Source: Pseudomonadales bacterium
GTDB taxonomy: Bacteria > Pseudomonadota > Gammaproteobacteria > Pseudomonadales > Azotimanducaceae
DNA length: 64,000 bases
Direction of reading: 5' to 3'
Assembly: GCA_022827245.1 (NCBI GenBank)
Contig: JAJDTI010000001.1
Location: 35,311 to 99,310, forward strand
Part shown: one piece after another, positions 26,636 through 35,651 of the stretch
How positions within the stretch are numbered: position 1 is the stretch's first letter
How the letters are laid out: every line of letters starts with the position of its first letter
Translations under genes and position numbers: made by a program
Notes under the pieces: model-generated
Databases searched by the model: none
Seen by the model: the letters and a program-made list of their open reading frames with translations, nothing else
Told to the model about the DNA's origin: nothing

Positions 26636-27132
26636 GGTGCCCTGGTCTCCGGGTCGAACACCCGCCGCTCTTCCCCCGTCATGTCGACGCCGGTGACGCG
26701 AACGAACCTGGCCCCTTCCGTGTAGTCGATCGAGTGGATCTCGCGGACGTCGAAGAGGCCTGCTTGCCCAGCCTCCAGGCGGAAGGTCCGCACCGGCTCC
26801 AGGGCTCCGGCGTCCCCCGTCGCGGACCAGACGGTCATGTCCGTGTGTCCGGCCGCCTGGCCGTACACGGCCCACGATGCGCCGTGATCGTGGGGCGGCG
26901 AGGTGCGCGGCTCCGTCATGTTGTAGGCCAGCACGCAGAAGTCGAGTTCGGGATCATGGTAGATCTGCTCCATGCCGGCGTCGTTGCCGGGCGCGACGTG
27001 CGTCGCGCAGAAACCCGGGTCGCGGAGGAGCGCCTCGAGCTTCTGACGGACCTGCTCGCGGCCGTCCCGGTCGTCGCGTTCCCGGAGTATCGCGCGCACG
27101 TCGTGACAGAACTCGACCAGGGAATAGCCCAT
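26632..27132 (-). CDS. cupin / cysteine dioxygenase-like protein
   Basis: SPPHDHGASWAVYGQAAGHTDMTVW...AGQAGLFDVREIHSIDY cupin motifs. Confidence 0.65.
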   Translation of the reverse strand: MGYSLVEFCHDVRAILRERDDRDGREQVRQKLEALLRDPGFCATHVAPGNDAGMEQIYHDPELDFCVLAYNMTEPRTSPPHDHGASWAVYGQAAGHTDMTVWSATGDAGALEPVRTFRLEAGQAGLFDVREIHSIDYTEGARFVRVTGVDMTGEERRVFDPETRAP

Positions 27133-27216
27133 GCAACTCTCTCCTGCGACCCCCGACCCCGCGAAGTCGTCCACAGACTATGATCGCGGTAGCCCATTGC
27201 CACAAGCGCCAAGAGC

Positions 27217-28095
27217 ATGGAAGCGATGACCCCCCGGTTCGTCCGCGTCTACGGCGGCGATCACTCCCCCTGGGTGCAGGCCGTCCTTCTCGGCCTGCAC
27301 CTGAAGAGGATCCCGCACGACGTGGTCACGTTCCCGCCGCTCTCCGTCTTCCTGCGCTCCGGAGTCCTGATGCCGGCGGTGCGCATCGACGGCGGCCCCT
27401 GGCATCACGACTCCACGCGCATCCTCGAAGAACTCGGCTTCTCGGGCAAAGCGCCGGGGGACGACCGCATGCTCGCCGGCGCACTGCGCGGCGGGACCAA
27501 CCGGACCGACAGCGCCTGGCGTTTCTGGCACCGGTGGAGCCTGGTGCGGGAACGGCGGGGGCCTGCGCCGGCGCGCATGCTGCGCGGCGCCCTGCGCAGC
27601 TTCACGGTGCTCTATTTCTACCTCACGCTCGAGTCGCTCGGACGCCGGTTCGGGCACTCGTCCGAAGACGATATCCGCCGTAGCTGGCAGCGCTGGGAAG
27701 GGCGTTTCGCGAAGCACCCACACCCGTTCCTGGGCGGCGCGGAGCCGGGTCTCGTCGACCTGCAGTTGTTCGGGGGCCTGCAGTGTCACTGCAGCATTTC
27801 CGTCCCGCCGGTCGCCGTGCTGCAGACCGACCCGTCACTCCCGCATGTGCGCGAGTGGATCGCGTCCATGCAGCGTCTCTTAGAAGACTATCCGCACCTG
27901 TACTCCGGAGTCTTTTTCGAACCGTCCCTGCCGTCGCCGGCGCGCGCGCCACTGCATGAGCAGGTCAGCTTCTGGCTGGGCAGTGTCGCCACGATCCTCG
28001 CCTTCCCGGTGACCGTGCCGCTGTGGTACTTCTACATGCGGCATGTCCGCAGAAGCGGCAAGCTCGGGCTGCCGAGTCGGCGCCGGCGCGCCTGA
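27217..28095 (+). CDS. glutathione S-transferase-like protein
   Basis: RVYGGDHSPWVQAVLLGLHLKRIPHDVV; GGPWHHDSTRILEEL. Confidence 0.75.
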   Translation: MEAMTPRFVRVYGGDHSPWVQAVLLGLHLKRIPHDVVTFPPLSVFLRSGVLMPAVRIDGGPWHHDSTRILEELGFSGKAPGDDRMLAGALRGGTNRTDSAWRFWHRWSLVRERRGPAPARMLRGALRSFTVLYFYLTLESLGRRFGHSSEDDIRRSWQRWEGRFAKHPHPFLGGAEPGLVDLQLFGGLQCHCSISVPPVAVLQTDPSLPHVREWIASMQRLLEDYPHLYSGVFFEPSLPSPARAPLHEQVSFWLGSVATILAFPVTVPLWYFYMRHVRRSGKLGLPSRRRRA

Positions 28096-28147
28096 CCCGA
28101 AGGTCGACTACACTCGCTCGTGGACTCGCGGAGCAGGACGGCCGATC

Positions 28148-29998
28148 GTGAACGCGCCCCTACGTGAACCATGCGCCATTCTCCTGTTCGTCTGCTGTGC
28201 CGGCTGTTCCGACGTTCAGGCGCCTCCCACTCCCGGATCTCCCGCCGTGACCGACGGTCTCATCGAAGCGAACCCCGAACGCAACGCCTACTTCGGCGAC
28301 CTGCACGTGCATACCGCCAACTCCTTCGACGCGTTTGTCCTCGGGACAGTCGCGACGCCCGACGATGCGTATCGCTTTGCGCAAGGCGAAGCGCTCCGGC
28401 ACCCGGGCGGTTTCGACATGAAGCTGCGGGAACCGCTTGATTTCTATGCGGTGACCGACCATGCGTTCTACCTGGGCATTACACGGGCCATGGCCGATCC
28501 CGAGAGCCCGATGTCCAGACACCCGGATGCCAAGGCCCTGGCCAGCGTGCTTACCCCCGACGGGCGGATGCGTGCCTTCCGGGTAGGGGCGCAGTTCACG
28601 CAGCCGATGAGTCCCCGCTATCGCGAGATCGATGACCCGGCGACCAGCCGGGCCGCCTGGCTGGACAACATCTCGGCGGCCAATCGACACAACGACCCGG
28701 GTCGGTTCACGGCCTTCATCGGCTACGAGTACACACCGGGCCCCGTGGTGCGGAATCTGCATCGAAACGTCCTCTTCAAGGGAGATACGGCGCCCGACAT
28801 GCCGTTCTCCCAGTTCGACTCCGAGAATCCGGAAGATCTCTGGGCATGGATGGACGCGCTGCGCGAGCAGGGGATCGAGAGCCTGGCGATACCGCACAAC
28901 TCGAACCAGTCCCGGGGCCAGATGTTCGCCCTGGTGGACTTCGCGGGAGATCCCATCGACGCGGACTACGCATCGGTACGGAGTCGCAATGAGCCCCTGG
29001 TCGAGATCAGCCAGACAAAAGGCACGTCGGAGACGCACCCGCTGTTGTCGCCGAACGACGAGTGGGCGGCTTTCGAGACCCTGTCGTACAGGGTGGGTTC
29101 GAGGGAGCCATTGCAGGTCAGGGGCAGCTATATCCGGGAAGCGCAGCTCAACGGACTGAAGCTGGCGGAACAGCAAAGGTTCGATCCGTTCAAGGTGGGC
29201 GTGATCGGCTCCAGCGACACCCACAACGGCAGCAGCGGCGGCGAAGAAGAGGATTACTGGGGTCCCGCCGGCATGATGCACGCGAACGGCGTATTGCGCG
29301 GGTCGGTGCCGAACGCCACCGGCGTCTACCAGGGCGACCCGGCTTTCCCGACTTTCGGCGCCTCGGGCCTCGCCGGGGTGTGGGCGGAACGCAACACGCG
29401 CGCCTCCCTCTACGATGCCATGCGCCGCAAGGAAACCTTCGGCACCAGCGGAACCCGGATCAAGGTGCGGTTCTTCGCAGGTTACGACCTCCCCCACATC
29501 GACAGCGAGAACATGGTCGGCGAGGCCTATGCCGGCGGAGTGCCCATGGGTGGCGACCTCGTCGCCCGGGCCGATCAAACGCCCGCGTTCATCGCATGGG
29601 CCCTGCGCGACCCGTCGAGTGCGCCGTTGCAGCGGCTGCAGATCATCAAGGGCTGGATCGCGGAAGGCGAAATCCGGGAAGCGGTGTTCGACGTGGCGTG
29701 CTCCGACGACGGAGCGGTCGATCCGGCGACCCATCGTTGCCCCGACAACGGCGCCCGGGTCGACGTGACCGATTGCAGGGTCATGGAAGGGACCGGCGCC
29801 TCGGAACTCAAGGTCCGTTGGCGCGATCCCGGGTTCGATGCCGCGCAGCGCGCGTTCTACTATGTCCGGGTACTGGAAGACCCCATATGCCGATGGTCCA
29901 CCTGGGATGCGATTCGGGCCGGCGGCGCTCCCAGGGAGGGTCTCCCGACAACCATCCAGGAACGGGCATGGTCTTCGCCCATCTGGTACGTGCCTTGA
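28148..29998 (+). CDS. DUF3604 domain-containing lipoprotein
   Basis: Lipobox-like LFVCCAGC; NAYFGDLHVHTANSFDAFVLGT; VTDHAFYLG; VGVIGSSDTHNG. Confidence 0.88.
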   Translation: MNAPLREPCAILLFVCCAGCSDVQAPPTPGSPAVTDGLIEANPERNAYFGDLHVHTANSFDAFVLGTVATPDDAYRFAQGEALRHPGGFDMKLREPLDFYAVTDHAFYLGITRAMADPESPMSRHPDAKALASVLTPDGRMRAFRVGAQFTQPMSPRYREIDDPATSRAAWLDNISAANRHNDPGRFTAFIGYEYTPGPVVRNLHRNVLFKGDTAPDMPFSQFDSENPEDLWAWMDALREQGIESLAIPHNSNQSRGQMFALVDFAGDPIDADYASVRSRNEPLVEISQTKGTSETHPLLSPNDEWAAFETLSYRVGSREPLQVRGSYIREAQLNGLKLAEQQRFDPFKVGVIGSSDTHNGSSGGEEEDYWGPAGMMHANGVLRGSVPNATGVYQGDPAFPTFGASGLAGVWAERNTRASLYDAMRRKETFGTSGTRIKVRFFAGYDLPHIDSENMVGEAYAGGVPMGGDLVARADQTPAFIAWALRDPSSAPLQRLQIIKGWIAEGEIREAVFDVACSDDGAVDPATHRCPDNGARVDVTDCRVMEGTGASELKVRWRDPGFDAAQRAFYYVRVLEDPICRWSTWDAIRAGGAPREGLPTTIQERAWSSPIWYVP

Positions 29999-30023
29999 TC
30001 ATGCGAAACAGCGGAACAGCCAC

Positions 30024-31061
30024 ATGAAGGTCGTTCGAACACCCGACGAACGCTTCGAGAACCTTCCGGGATTCTCCTTCGACCCCCACTACCTCGAAAT
30101 CGACCACGGTGTCGGCGGCCGCCTCCGCATGCACTACGTCGACGAGGGTCCGCGGGACGGGCCCCTGGTCCTCTGCCTCCACGGGCAACCGGTCTGGAGC
30201 TACTCCTTCCGGAAGATGATCCCGCCCCTCGTGCAGGCCGGGCATCGCGTGATCGCCCCGGACCTCGTTGGCTTCGGGCGCTCGGACAAGCCCGCGGCAC
30301 GATCCGATTACACCTACGCCCGACACGTGCACTGGATGCGGGAGTTCATCCTCGGCCTCGACCTCACCGGGATCACCTTCGTGATCCACGACTGGGGCGG
30401 ACTGATCGGCCTGCGGGTCCTGACCGGGAACCTGGAACGCTTCGATCGCGTCGTGGCGTGCAACATGGGGCTCCACGACCTGAGGGACGTGCCGCTGGAA
30501 CGGGGGCCGGCACTGCGCAGGCTACTGGAGGAGACCCCCGCTCTCCCGGCCGAAGAGATGATACGCACGGGCGAGGAGACGACCCGCAGGATGATTGCGG
30601 ACCCGAACGCCGAAGGCGTGACCGCACGGTCGGTCTTCTTCCGCGTCTTCATGTACTGGGTCAAGCACTGCGGCACGTTGCCCGGCTTCCGCCCGGAGGA
30701 GATCATTCGCCTCTGGCTCAGGAACCCGACCGACGCGGAGATCCGGGCCTATGCGGCGCCGTTTCCGTCCGAGGAATACCTGCAGGGCGCGCGGCAGTTC
30801 CCGAGCCTGGTGCCGATCTTTCCCGACGACCCTGCGCTGCCCGCCAATCGCCGCGCCTGGGAGGTCCTCCGCACGTTCGAGAAGCCGTTTCTCACCGCGT
30901 TCAACAACCCGAACTCGATCGAGGCGCCCCGCTTCCAGCAGGAGATTCCCGGCGCGAGGGGCCTGAACCATGTCGTCTTCGAGAACGCCGGGCACTACCC
31001 CCAGGACGATGTCGGCGAGGAGTTCGCGCGCGTTGTCATCGAGTTCGCCGGCACCACCTGA
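30024..31061 (+). CDS. haloalkane dehalogenase-like alpha/beta hydrolase
   Basis: HGQPVWSYSFRKMIPPLVQAGHRVIAPDLVGFGRSDKP; FVIHDWGGLIGLRV (Asp nucleophile + Trp). Confidence 0.85.
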   Translation: MKVVRTPDERFENLPGFSFDPHYLEIDHGVGGRLRMHYVDEGPRDGPLVLCLHGQPVWSYSFRKMIPPLVQAGHRVIAPDLVGFGRSDKPAARSDYTYARHVHWMREFILGLDLTGITFVIHDWGGLIGLRVLTGNLERFDRVVACNMGLHDLRDVPLERGPALRRLLEETPALPAEEMIRTGEETTRRMIADPNAEGVTARSVFFRVFMYWVKHCGTLPGFRPEEIIRLWLRNPTDAEIRAYAAPFPSEEYLQGARQFPSLVPIFPDDPALPANRRAWEVLRTFEKPFLTAFNNPNSIEAPRFQQEIPGARGLNHVVFENAGHYPQDDVGEEFARVVIEFAGTT

Positions 31062-31074
31062 ACGTCTCCGCCTC

Positions 31075-32160
31075 TCAAGGCGCGGCGCCGTCCATCCGCG
31101 CTTCGAAGCCGAGGCGCTCACCGAGTCTGCTACGCATCTCCTGCGAGCCGTCCTCGAGGGGCACCCCCGCCGCGTCGGCCGCCCGGGTGTTGAGCTGGAA
31201 CATCGCCGTGACCGCCGCGGCATCCACGACACCCGCTTCACCGATGGCCTCTGTCAGCGCAGCGCGCGCCGGGCCGGTCATGCCCGGGTCGCGCTCCATG
31301 GCGGCATCGACGAATGCCAGCAGCGCCTGGCCGTGCGGCACTCCGCCATCCCCCGCCCCACTGCGGATCACGTCGACGTCGACCTCCCTGTCCGCCTGCC
31401 TGCCGCCCGCACGGAGCAGCCCCGCGTGGCCGGTGGCTCAGTAGAAGCAGTCGTTGTGCATCGACACCCGCGACGCGAGCAGTTCCATCTGCATCTTGTC
31501 GATCGCATGGTCGTGATCGGCGTCCGTGTAGCGCGGCACGTGCTCGTAGGGAAAGTAGTGGGAGGCCATCAGGTGGTTGGCGACCCGCGTCGCATCCGGC
31601 ACCAACGAGAAGGCGCGGTGCACGTTCGGCACGAAGAAGCGGGTGTCGTACAGGTCCGTGTAGTCGTCCGCGAGGGCGTCTGGCGCGACGGTGGGCACGT
31701 ACGCGCCCCCCGACGCCGCGGTGCGGGGCCGCTGGCGGGTGGGTTCACCCGGCTCCGGGTCGGGCAGCGGCCGCAGCGGCAAGCCCAACGCGGCGTGGAA
31801 CGTGTCGACCACCATCACGGCGCTGACCAGCCCGGCGATCTCGACGTACTCGGCGTCCTGCAAGCCGCTCGCGAGCAGCTCCGTCACCCATGACCGGGTG
31901 ATGCGGCCGGGGTCGGTCACGAGCTTGTGGATGAGCTCGACGCGAGCCGTCGGCATGTCGTCGCAGACGGTTGCGTGCCGGCCCCTGACCGCGGCCGGCG
32001 ACAGCGAAGCCTTGCGCTCGCGGCACAACGGACAATCGTCCGCGGCACGAAGCTCGCGGGCAACGGCGACGCGCTCGGCGCCCGTCAACCAGGTCCCCGG
32101 CGACGCCAGTTGCTGCCAGACGCGGTCGTGGGACGCAGTCAGGTCGGGTCGGATCCACAT
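31075..32160 (-). CDS. Putative selenoprotein: double-domain AhpD/carboxymuconolactone decarboxylase-like (peroxidase-related) protein, Sec at residue 241
   Basis: Track ORFs 31438..32166 and 31075..31371 are in the same frame separated by a single TGA (31438-31440) inside ...MHNDCFY-U-ATGHAGLLRAGG...; related CMD-family proteins have CFYC..H; first domain retains DDCPLCRERK. Confidence 0.82.
31410..31426 (-). promoter_or_regulatory. Putative bacterial SECIS hairpin for the AhpD-like gene
   Basis: RNA: UGA-GCCACCGGCCA-[CGCGG GGCUGCU CCGUG]; loop starts 17 nt after UGA with G in first loop positions. Confidence 0.5.
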
Positions 32161-32162
32161 GC

Positions 32163-33302
32163 TCAACCGGCTCCTCTCCGCCGTTCGGACATCCGCCGAA
32201 AGTGCGCCATGGCGTTCGGCTCGGCCGCCGCGCCCCTGCTGTTCCCCAGCGCCGGCGGGGTCGGTGCGGACACCGGCACCATGAGCTCGAAGCGCTGACT
32301 CGCGGGGAGGTCACAGACCTCGTCGTCACAGCACTGCCATCGGACTTCGCCGGCGATCGTGATCTCCGGGGCGTCCTGGCGGGGAGCGCTGTTGACGGTC
32401 ACCGGCAGGCGCAGCTCGAACACGCCGTGATGTACCTCGAAGGACTCGCCCGTACCGGCGAGCGTATGGGGTTCGCTCGCCGGCCGAACGATCGGGCGCC
32501 GGACGAGGCGTTCGCTTGCATCGAGCCTCACGTCGACGCCCACCGATCCTTCCGGCGCAGGTTCCGCGTAGACATGGCGGCCCGGCGGCACGCTGAAGCG
32601 CGCGACCAGGTCCCGCTGCACCATGAGCGCGAGGTGGTCGCCATCCAGCGCGACGGTCACCTCAACGTCGTCCGGCGCGGCAACCCGGTCGAGTTCCGGT
32701 TCCGGCAGGGACTGGCCCAAGGCAGCGCCGAGCAACTGCTCGGGCCCCGCCCGTACGGCCAGGTTGCGGTCGAAGAACTTGTGGGTGATGACGCCTTCCG
32801 CGTCGACCACGATGGCGCCGGGGTACGGGATCCCGTACCAGGGATGATCGTTCGGGTCGATCAGGGTGTTCAGGATGCCGAACGACCGGATGACCTTCGA
32901 ATCCGGATCGGAAAGGAGCGTGTAGGCGATGCCGTGGGCATCGCGGAAGTCCCTGAGCGCATCGGCCTCGTCATAGCTCAGGGCGTACACGGCGACGTTT
33001 GCGGCGTCGAAGTCCCGGATGCTCTTCTGCAGCTCGACGAGCTGCACGCGGCAGGGAGGTCACCAGACCGCGGAGCGGTAGAAGACGAACACCGCCGGCC
33101 GCCCGGCGCGGTGCTCGTGCAGGTCGAATCGCGTCCCGTCCGCCGAGACGCACCGCACGTCCGGCATGGCGTCGCCGACGGCCGGACCGGTAGGAAAATC
33201 GCCCCGGGGATCGCTCCTCGGGCCCGTCCCCGGCTGACGTGGGCCAACGAAACCGTCATGGTCCCGCCAGCCCGCATCCGTCCGGGTTCCCCTTGTCTCC
33301 AT
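32163..33302 (-). CDS. Putative selenoprotein: peroxiredoxin/redoxin (AhpC/TSA family) fused to DsbD-N-like domain, Sec at catalytic position
   Basis: Track ORFs 33060..33347 and 32163..33047 are in the same frame joined through TGA (33060-33062): GRPAVFVFYRSAVW-U-PPCRVQLVELQKSIRDF...LLSDPDSKVIRSFGILN; canonical motif is FYRSxxWCPxCxxQLVELQ. C-terminal WQCCDDEVCDLPASQRFEL resembles DsbD N-terminal domain. Exact start uncertain. Confidence 0.87.
33028..33046 (-). promoter_or_regulatory. Putative bacterial SECIS hairpin for the peroxiredoxin gene
   Basis: RNA: UGA-CCUCCCUGCCGCG-[UGCAGCUC GUC GAGCUGCA]; perfect 8-bp stem, loop beginning GU, 22 nt after UGA. Confidence 0.7.
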
Positions 33303-33360
33303 GTCTGGCCGCATCCGTCCTCCCGCTTCTGCATTCGCTCGTGTCATGCCGAGGGATCGA

Positions 33361-33751
33361 TCAGTCGGGGAGACCCAGCACCCGCTTGGCGATCACGTTG
33401 CGCTGCACCTCCGACGAGCCGCCCGCGATCAGGTGTCCCTTGCTGAGCGGTCCCGAGTTCCAGCAACGTGGAACCCAGCATGGTCGGACCGGCGCCGGAC
33501 AGCGGCGGCGGCGCACCCACCTCGCGCATGGCGCGCTTCAGACGCTCGACGCTCGTCCGATCGAGTCCTGCTCCGCCGTATTCCCGCGGCCACGACGGCA
33601 CGGTGAAGCCCCGCTCGAGGCAGGCCGCGAACCAATGCTCGAAGGCCTTGCTCGGCATGATGGACCTGCTGCCGCCGCCAAATCCCAGCCCACGTCCGCG
33701 CATCTCGTCGGGGCAGACCTGTCTTACCCAGGCGAGATAGTCTTCGGCCAT
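33361..33751 (-). pseudogene. acyl-CoA dehydrogenase remnant (internal deletion and frameshift)
   Basis: N-term KAFEHWFAACLERGFTVPSWPREYGGAGLD... then, in another frame, typical ACAD C-terminus LSKGHLIAGGSSEVQRNVIAKRVLGLPD*. Confidence 0.8.
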
Positions 33752-33817
33752 GAGCGGTGGCGATCCCTCGGATGCAGGGGCGCGATTGTATCTTGGAGCT
33801 CGATCTCGTTACCCGGC

Positions 33818-35557
33818 TCAGGGATCCATCGGGCTCATCGGGCTCATCAGGGGAGAGGGCTGCGCAAAGAAGACGCCCTCGTAGGTCCGCCACGCGACCT
33901 GGTGATAGTCGTAGACGGCGTGCGTACCGAGGCGGTTCACGCGGATCGTGTCCAGCGCCTCGAAAAAGCCGGACGGAAAGGCGAACGCGGCGGCGATGAT
34001 CCGCCCGTCCAGCCATCCGTCCGGCGTTGCATCGATGCCCGCTTCCGCGATCCGCACCGAAGCCGGCTTGCCGGTCACCGTGCCGATCGTCCAGCCCCAT
34101 TCCCCGAAACTCGGCACGTTGGCGTGGTACTGCTCGGTCTGGAAGCCTGCGGCGGCCACGGTCTTGCCGATCGAGACGAACGCCTCCCGGGCGTGGAACG
34201 GGGAGGTCGACTGCGTGACGAAAGCGCCGTCCGCGGAGAGGAGCTGTCGCACGCGCCCGAAGAAATAGTCGCTGTAGAGGCGGTTGAGGTCCGGGTGGCT
34301 GGGGTCCGGGAGGTCCGCGATGACCACGTCGAACCGCTCGCCCGCCGCCGCCAGCCGCTCCGCCTCGACGAACGCGTCCGCCTCCACGACCGTGACGCGG
34401 TCGTCGAGGAAGGCGTCCTCGTTGAGTTCCGTCAGCGCGCGGCCCAGCCATGCCGGGGCCTCGCCGTCCGCGCCCTGGAACAGGCGCAACAGCCCGGCGT
34501 CGATGTCGACCAGCGTCACGGAACGCGGGTCCCAGCGCAGCACGTCGCGCAGCGCCAGGCCGTCGCCCCCGCCCAGGATCAGGACCCGCTCGCGTCGATA
34601 GGCGGCCAGCATGGCGGGCGTCGTGAGGTAGGCGTGATAGATCCGCTCGTCGTTCGAAGCGAACTGCAGGCGGCCGTTGATGTAGAGGCTGAGCACGTCC
34701 GGCCGTCCCGCCGTCACGTGCCGCTTGGTGATGACGACGTTCTGGTACGGCGTCTGCAGGCGGTGGACGACCCGGTCCTGGAAGAGGGAGTCGCCGAGCC
34801 GCTCGATCCAGAGCGGCCCGAGCACGGCGAGGACCACCAGCAGCATCGCGAGCGCCGCGTGGCCGATCCACAGCCAGCGGGCCGGCGCGAGGCTCTTTCG
34901 GTACACGACCAGGAAGCCGAAGCCCACCGCCGTGTTGACCGCCGCCGCGCCGACGGCCGCGTACATGATCGGCAGCTTCAGGCACACGAGGACCCAGATC
35001 GCGGCGCCGATGCCGGCCCCGATGTAGTCCGCGCCGTACATCGTGCCGAGGTTGTGCTCCAGGCGCCGCGCGTGGACATGCTCCCGAACCCGGGCGATCA
35101 GGGGGATCTCCATGCCGATCAGGAAGCCGATGAGCGCGCCCATGGCGAACGGCAGCACGCGCGAGAACGCGATCAGCGAGTCGGCCGCCGCGCCGTCCAT
35201 GGACACGAACACATCCACGTTGTAGACGGCGCGCAGCCACTCCGGCAGCGAGTACGCGACGGCCACGGCCGCCGAGAGCGCCAGCACGGAAGCCCCGCCG
35301 AGGAGCGCGATGCCGAGCTCCAGCCACGCGAAACCGCGGTAGATAGCGGAGATCCACTTCGCCGCGAAGGCGCCGAGCCCCATCGCCACGATCATGAGAC
35401 CGATCATCGTGTAGATGGTCGGCTCGACCGCGCCCAGGATGCGGCCCGCGTAGTGCGCGAGCAGGTATTCGTAGACGAGGCCGCACGCGGCGACCAGCCC
35501 CATCGCCCCGATGAGGGCGGCGTCGTGGAGGCGCAGGCGGGCGGCTTCGGTACTCAC
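33818..35557 (-). CDS. membrane-anchored spermidine synthase-like (polyamine aminopropyltransferase) protein
   Basis: Multi-TM N-terminus; RVLILGGGDGLALRDVLRWDPRSVTLVDID; VVIADLPDPSHPDLNRLYSDYFF. Confidence 0.88.
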   Translation of the reverse strand: MSTEAARLRLHDAALIGAMGLVAACGLVYEYLLAHYAGRILGAVEPTIYTMIGLMIVAMGLGAFAAKWISAIYRGFAWLELGIALLGGASVLALSAAVAVAYSLPEWLRAVYNVDVFVSMDGAAADSLIAFSRVLPFAMGALIGFLIGMEIPLIARVREHVHARRLEHNLGTMYGADYIGAGIGAAIWVLVCLKLPIMYAAVGAAAVNTAVGFGFLVVYRKSLAPARWLWIGHAALAMLLVVLAVLGPLWIERLGDSLFQDRVVHRLQTPYQNVVITKRHVTAGRPDVLSLYINGRLQFASNDERIYHAYLTTPAMLAAYRRERVLILGGGDGLALRDVLRWDPRSVTLVDIDAGLLRLFQGADGEAPAWLGRALTELNEDAFLDDRVTVVEADAFVEAERLAAAGERFDVVIADLPDPSHPDLNRLYSDYFFGRVRQLLSADGAFVTQSTSPFHAREAFVSIGKTVAAAGFQTEQYHANVPSFGEWGWTIGTVTGKPASVRIAEAGIDATPDGWLDGRIIAAAFAFPSGFFEALDTIRVNRLGTHAVYDYHQVAWRTYEGVFFAQPSPLMSPMSPMDP

Positions 35558-35651
35558 GGGAACCGAGCGGGCGTCAGGACGTTCTTGCGCCACGAGTCAC
35601 CCGCGTGACCGCCGCATTCCCCGCCGTCGCGGCCGCCCTCCCCGCGGCCCT

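Noticed and set aside
31075-31371. Independent small gene (98 aa) in the ORF track
   Set aside because: Same frame as the upstream AhpD-like ORF across one TGA; better explained as the C-terminal part of a Sec-containing protein.
33060-33347. Independent 95-aa ORF ending ...FYRSAVW
   Set aside because: It is the N-terminal part of a redoxin whose motif continues in frame after the TGA.
33239-35608. 789-aa + strand ORF
   Set aside because: Antisense shadow of the spermidine synthase-like gene and ACAD relic.
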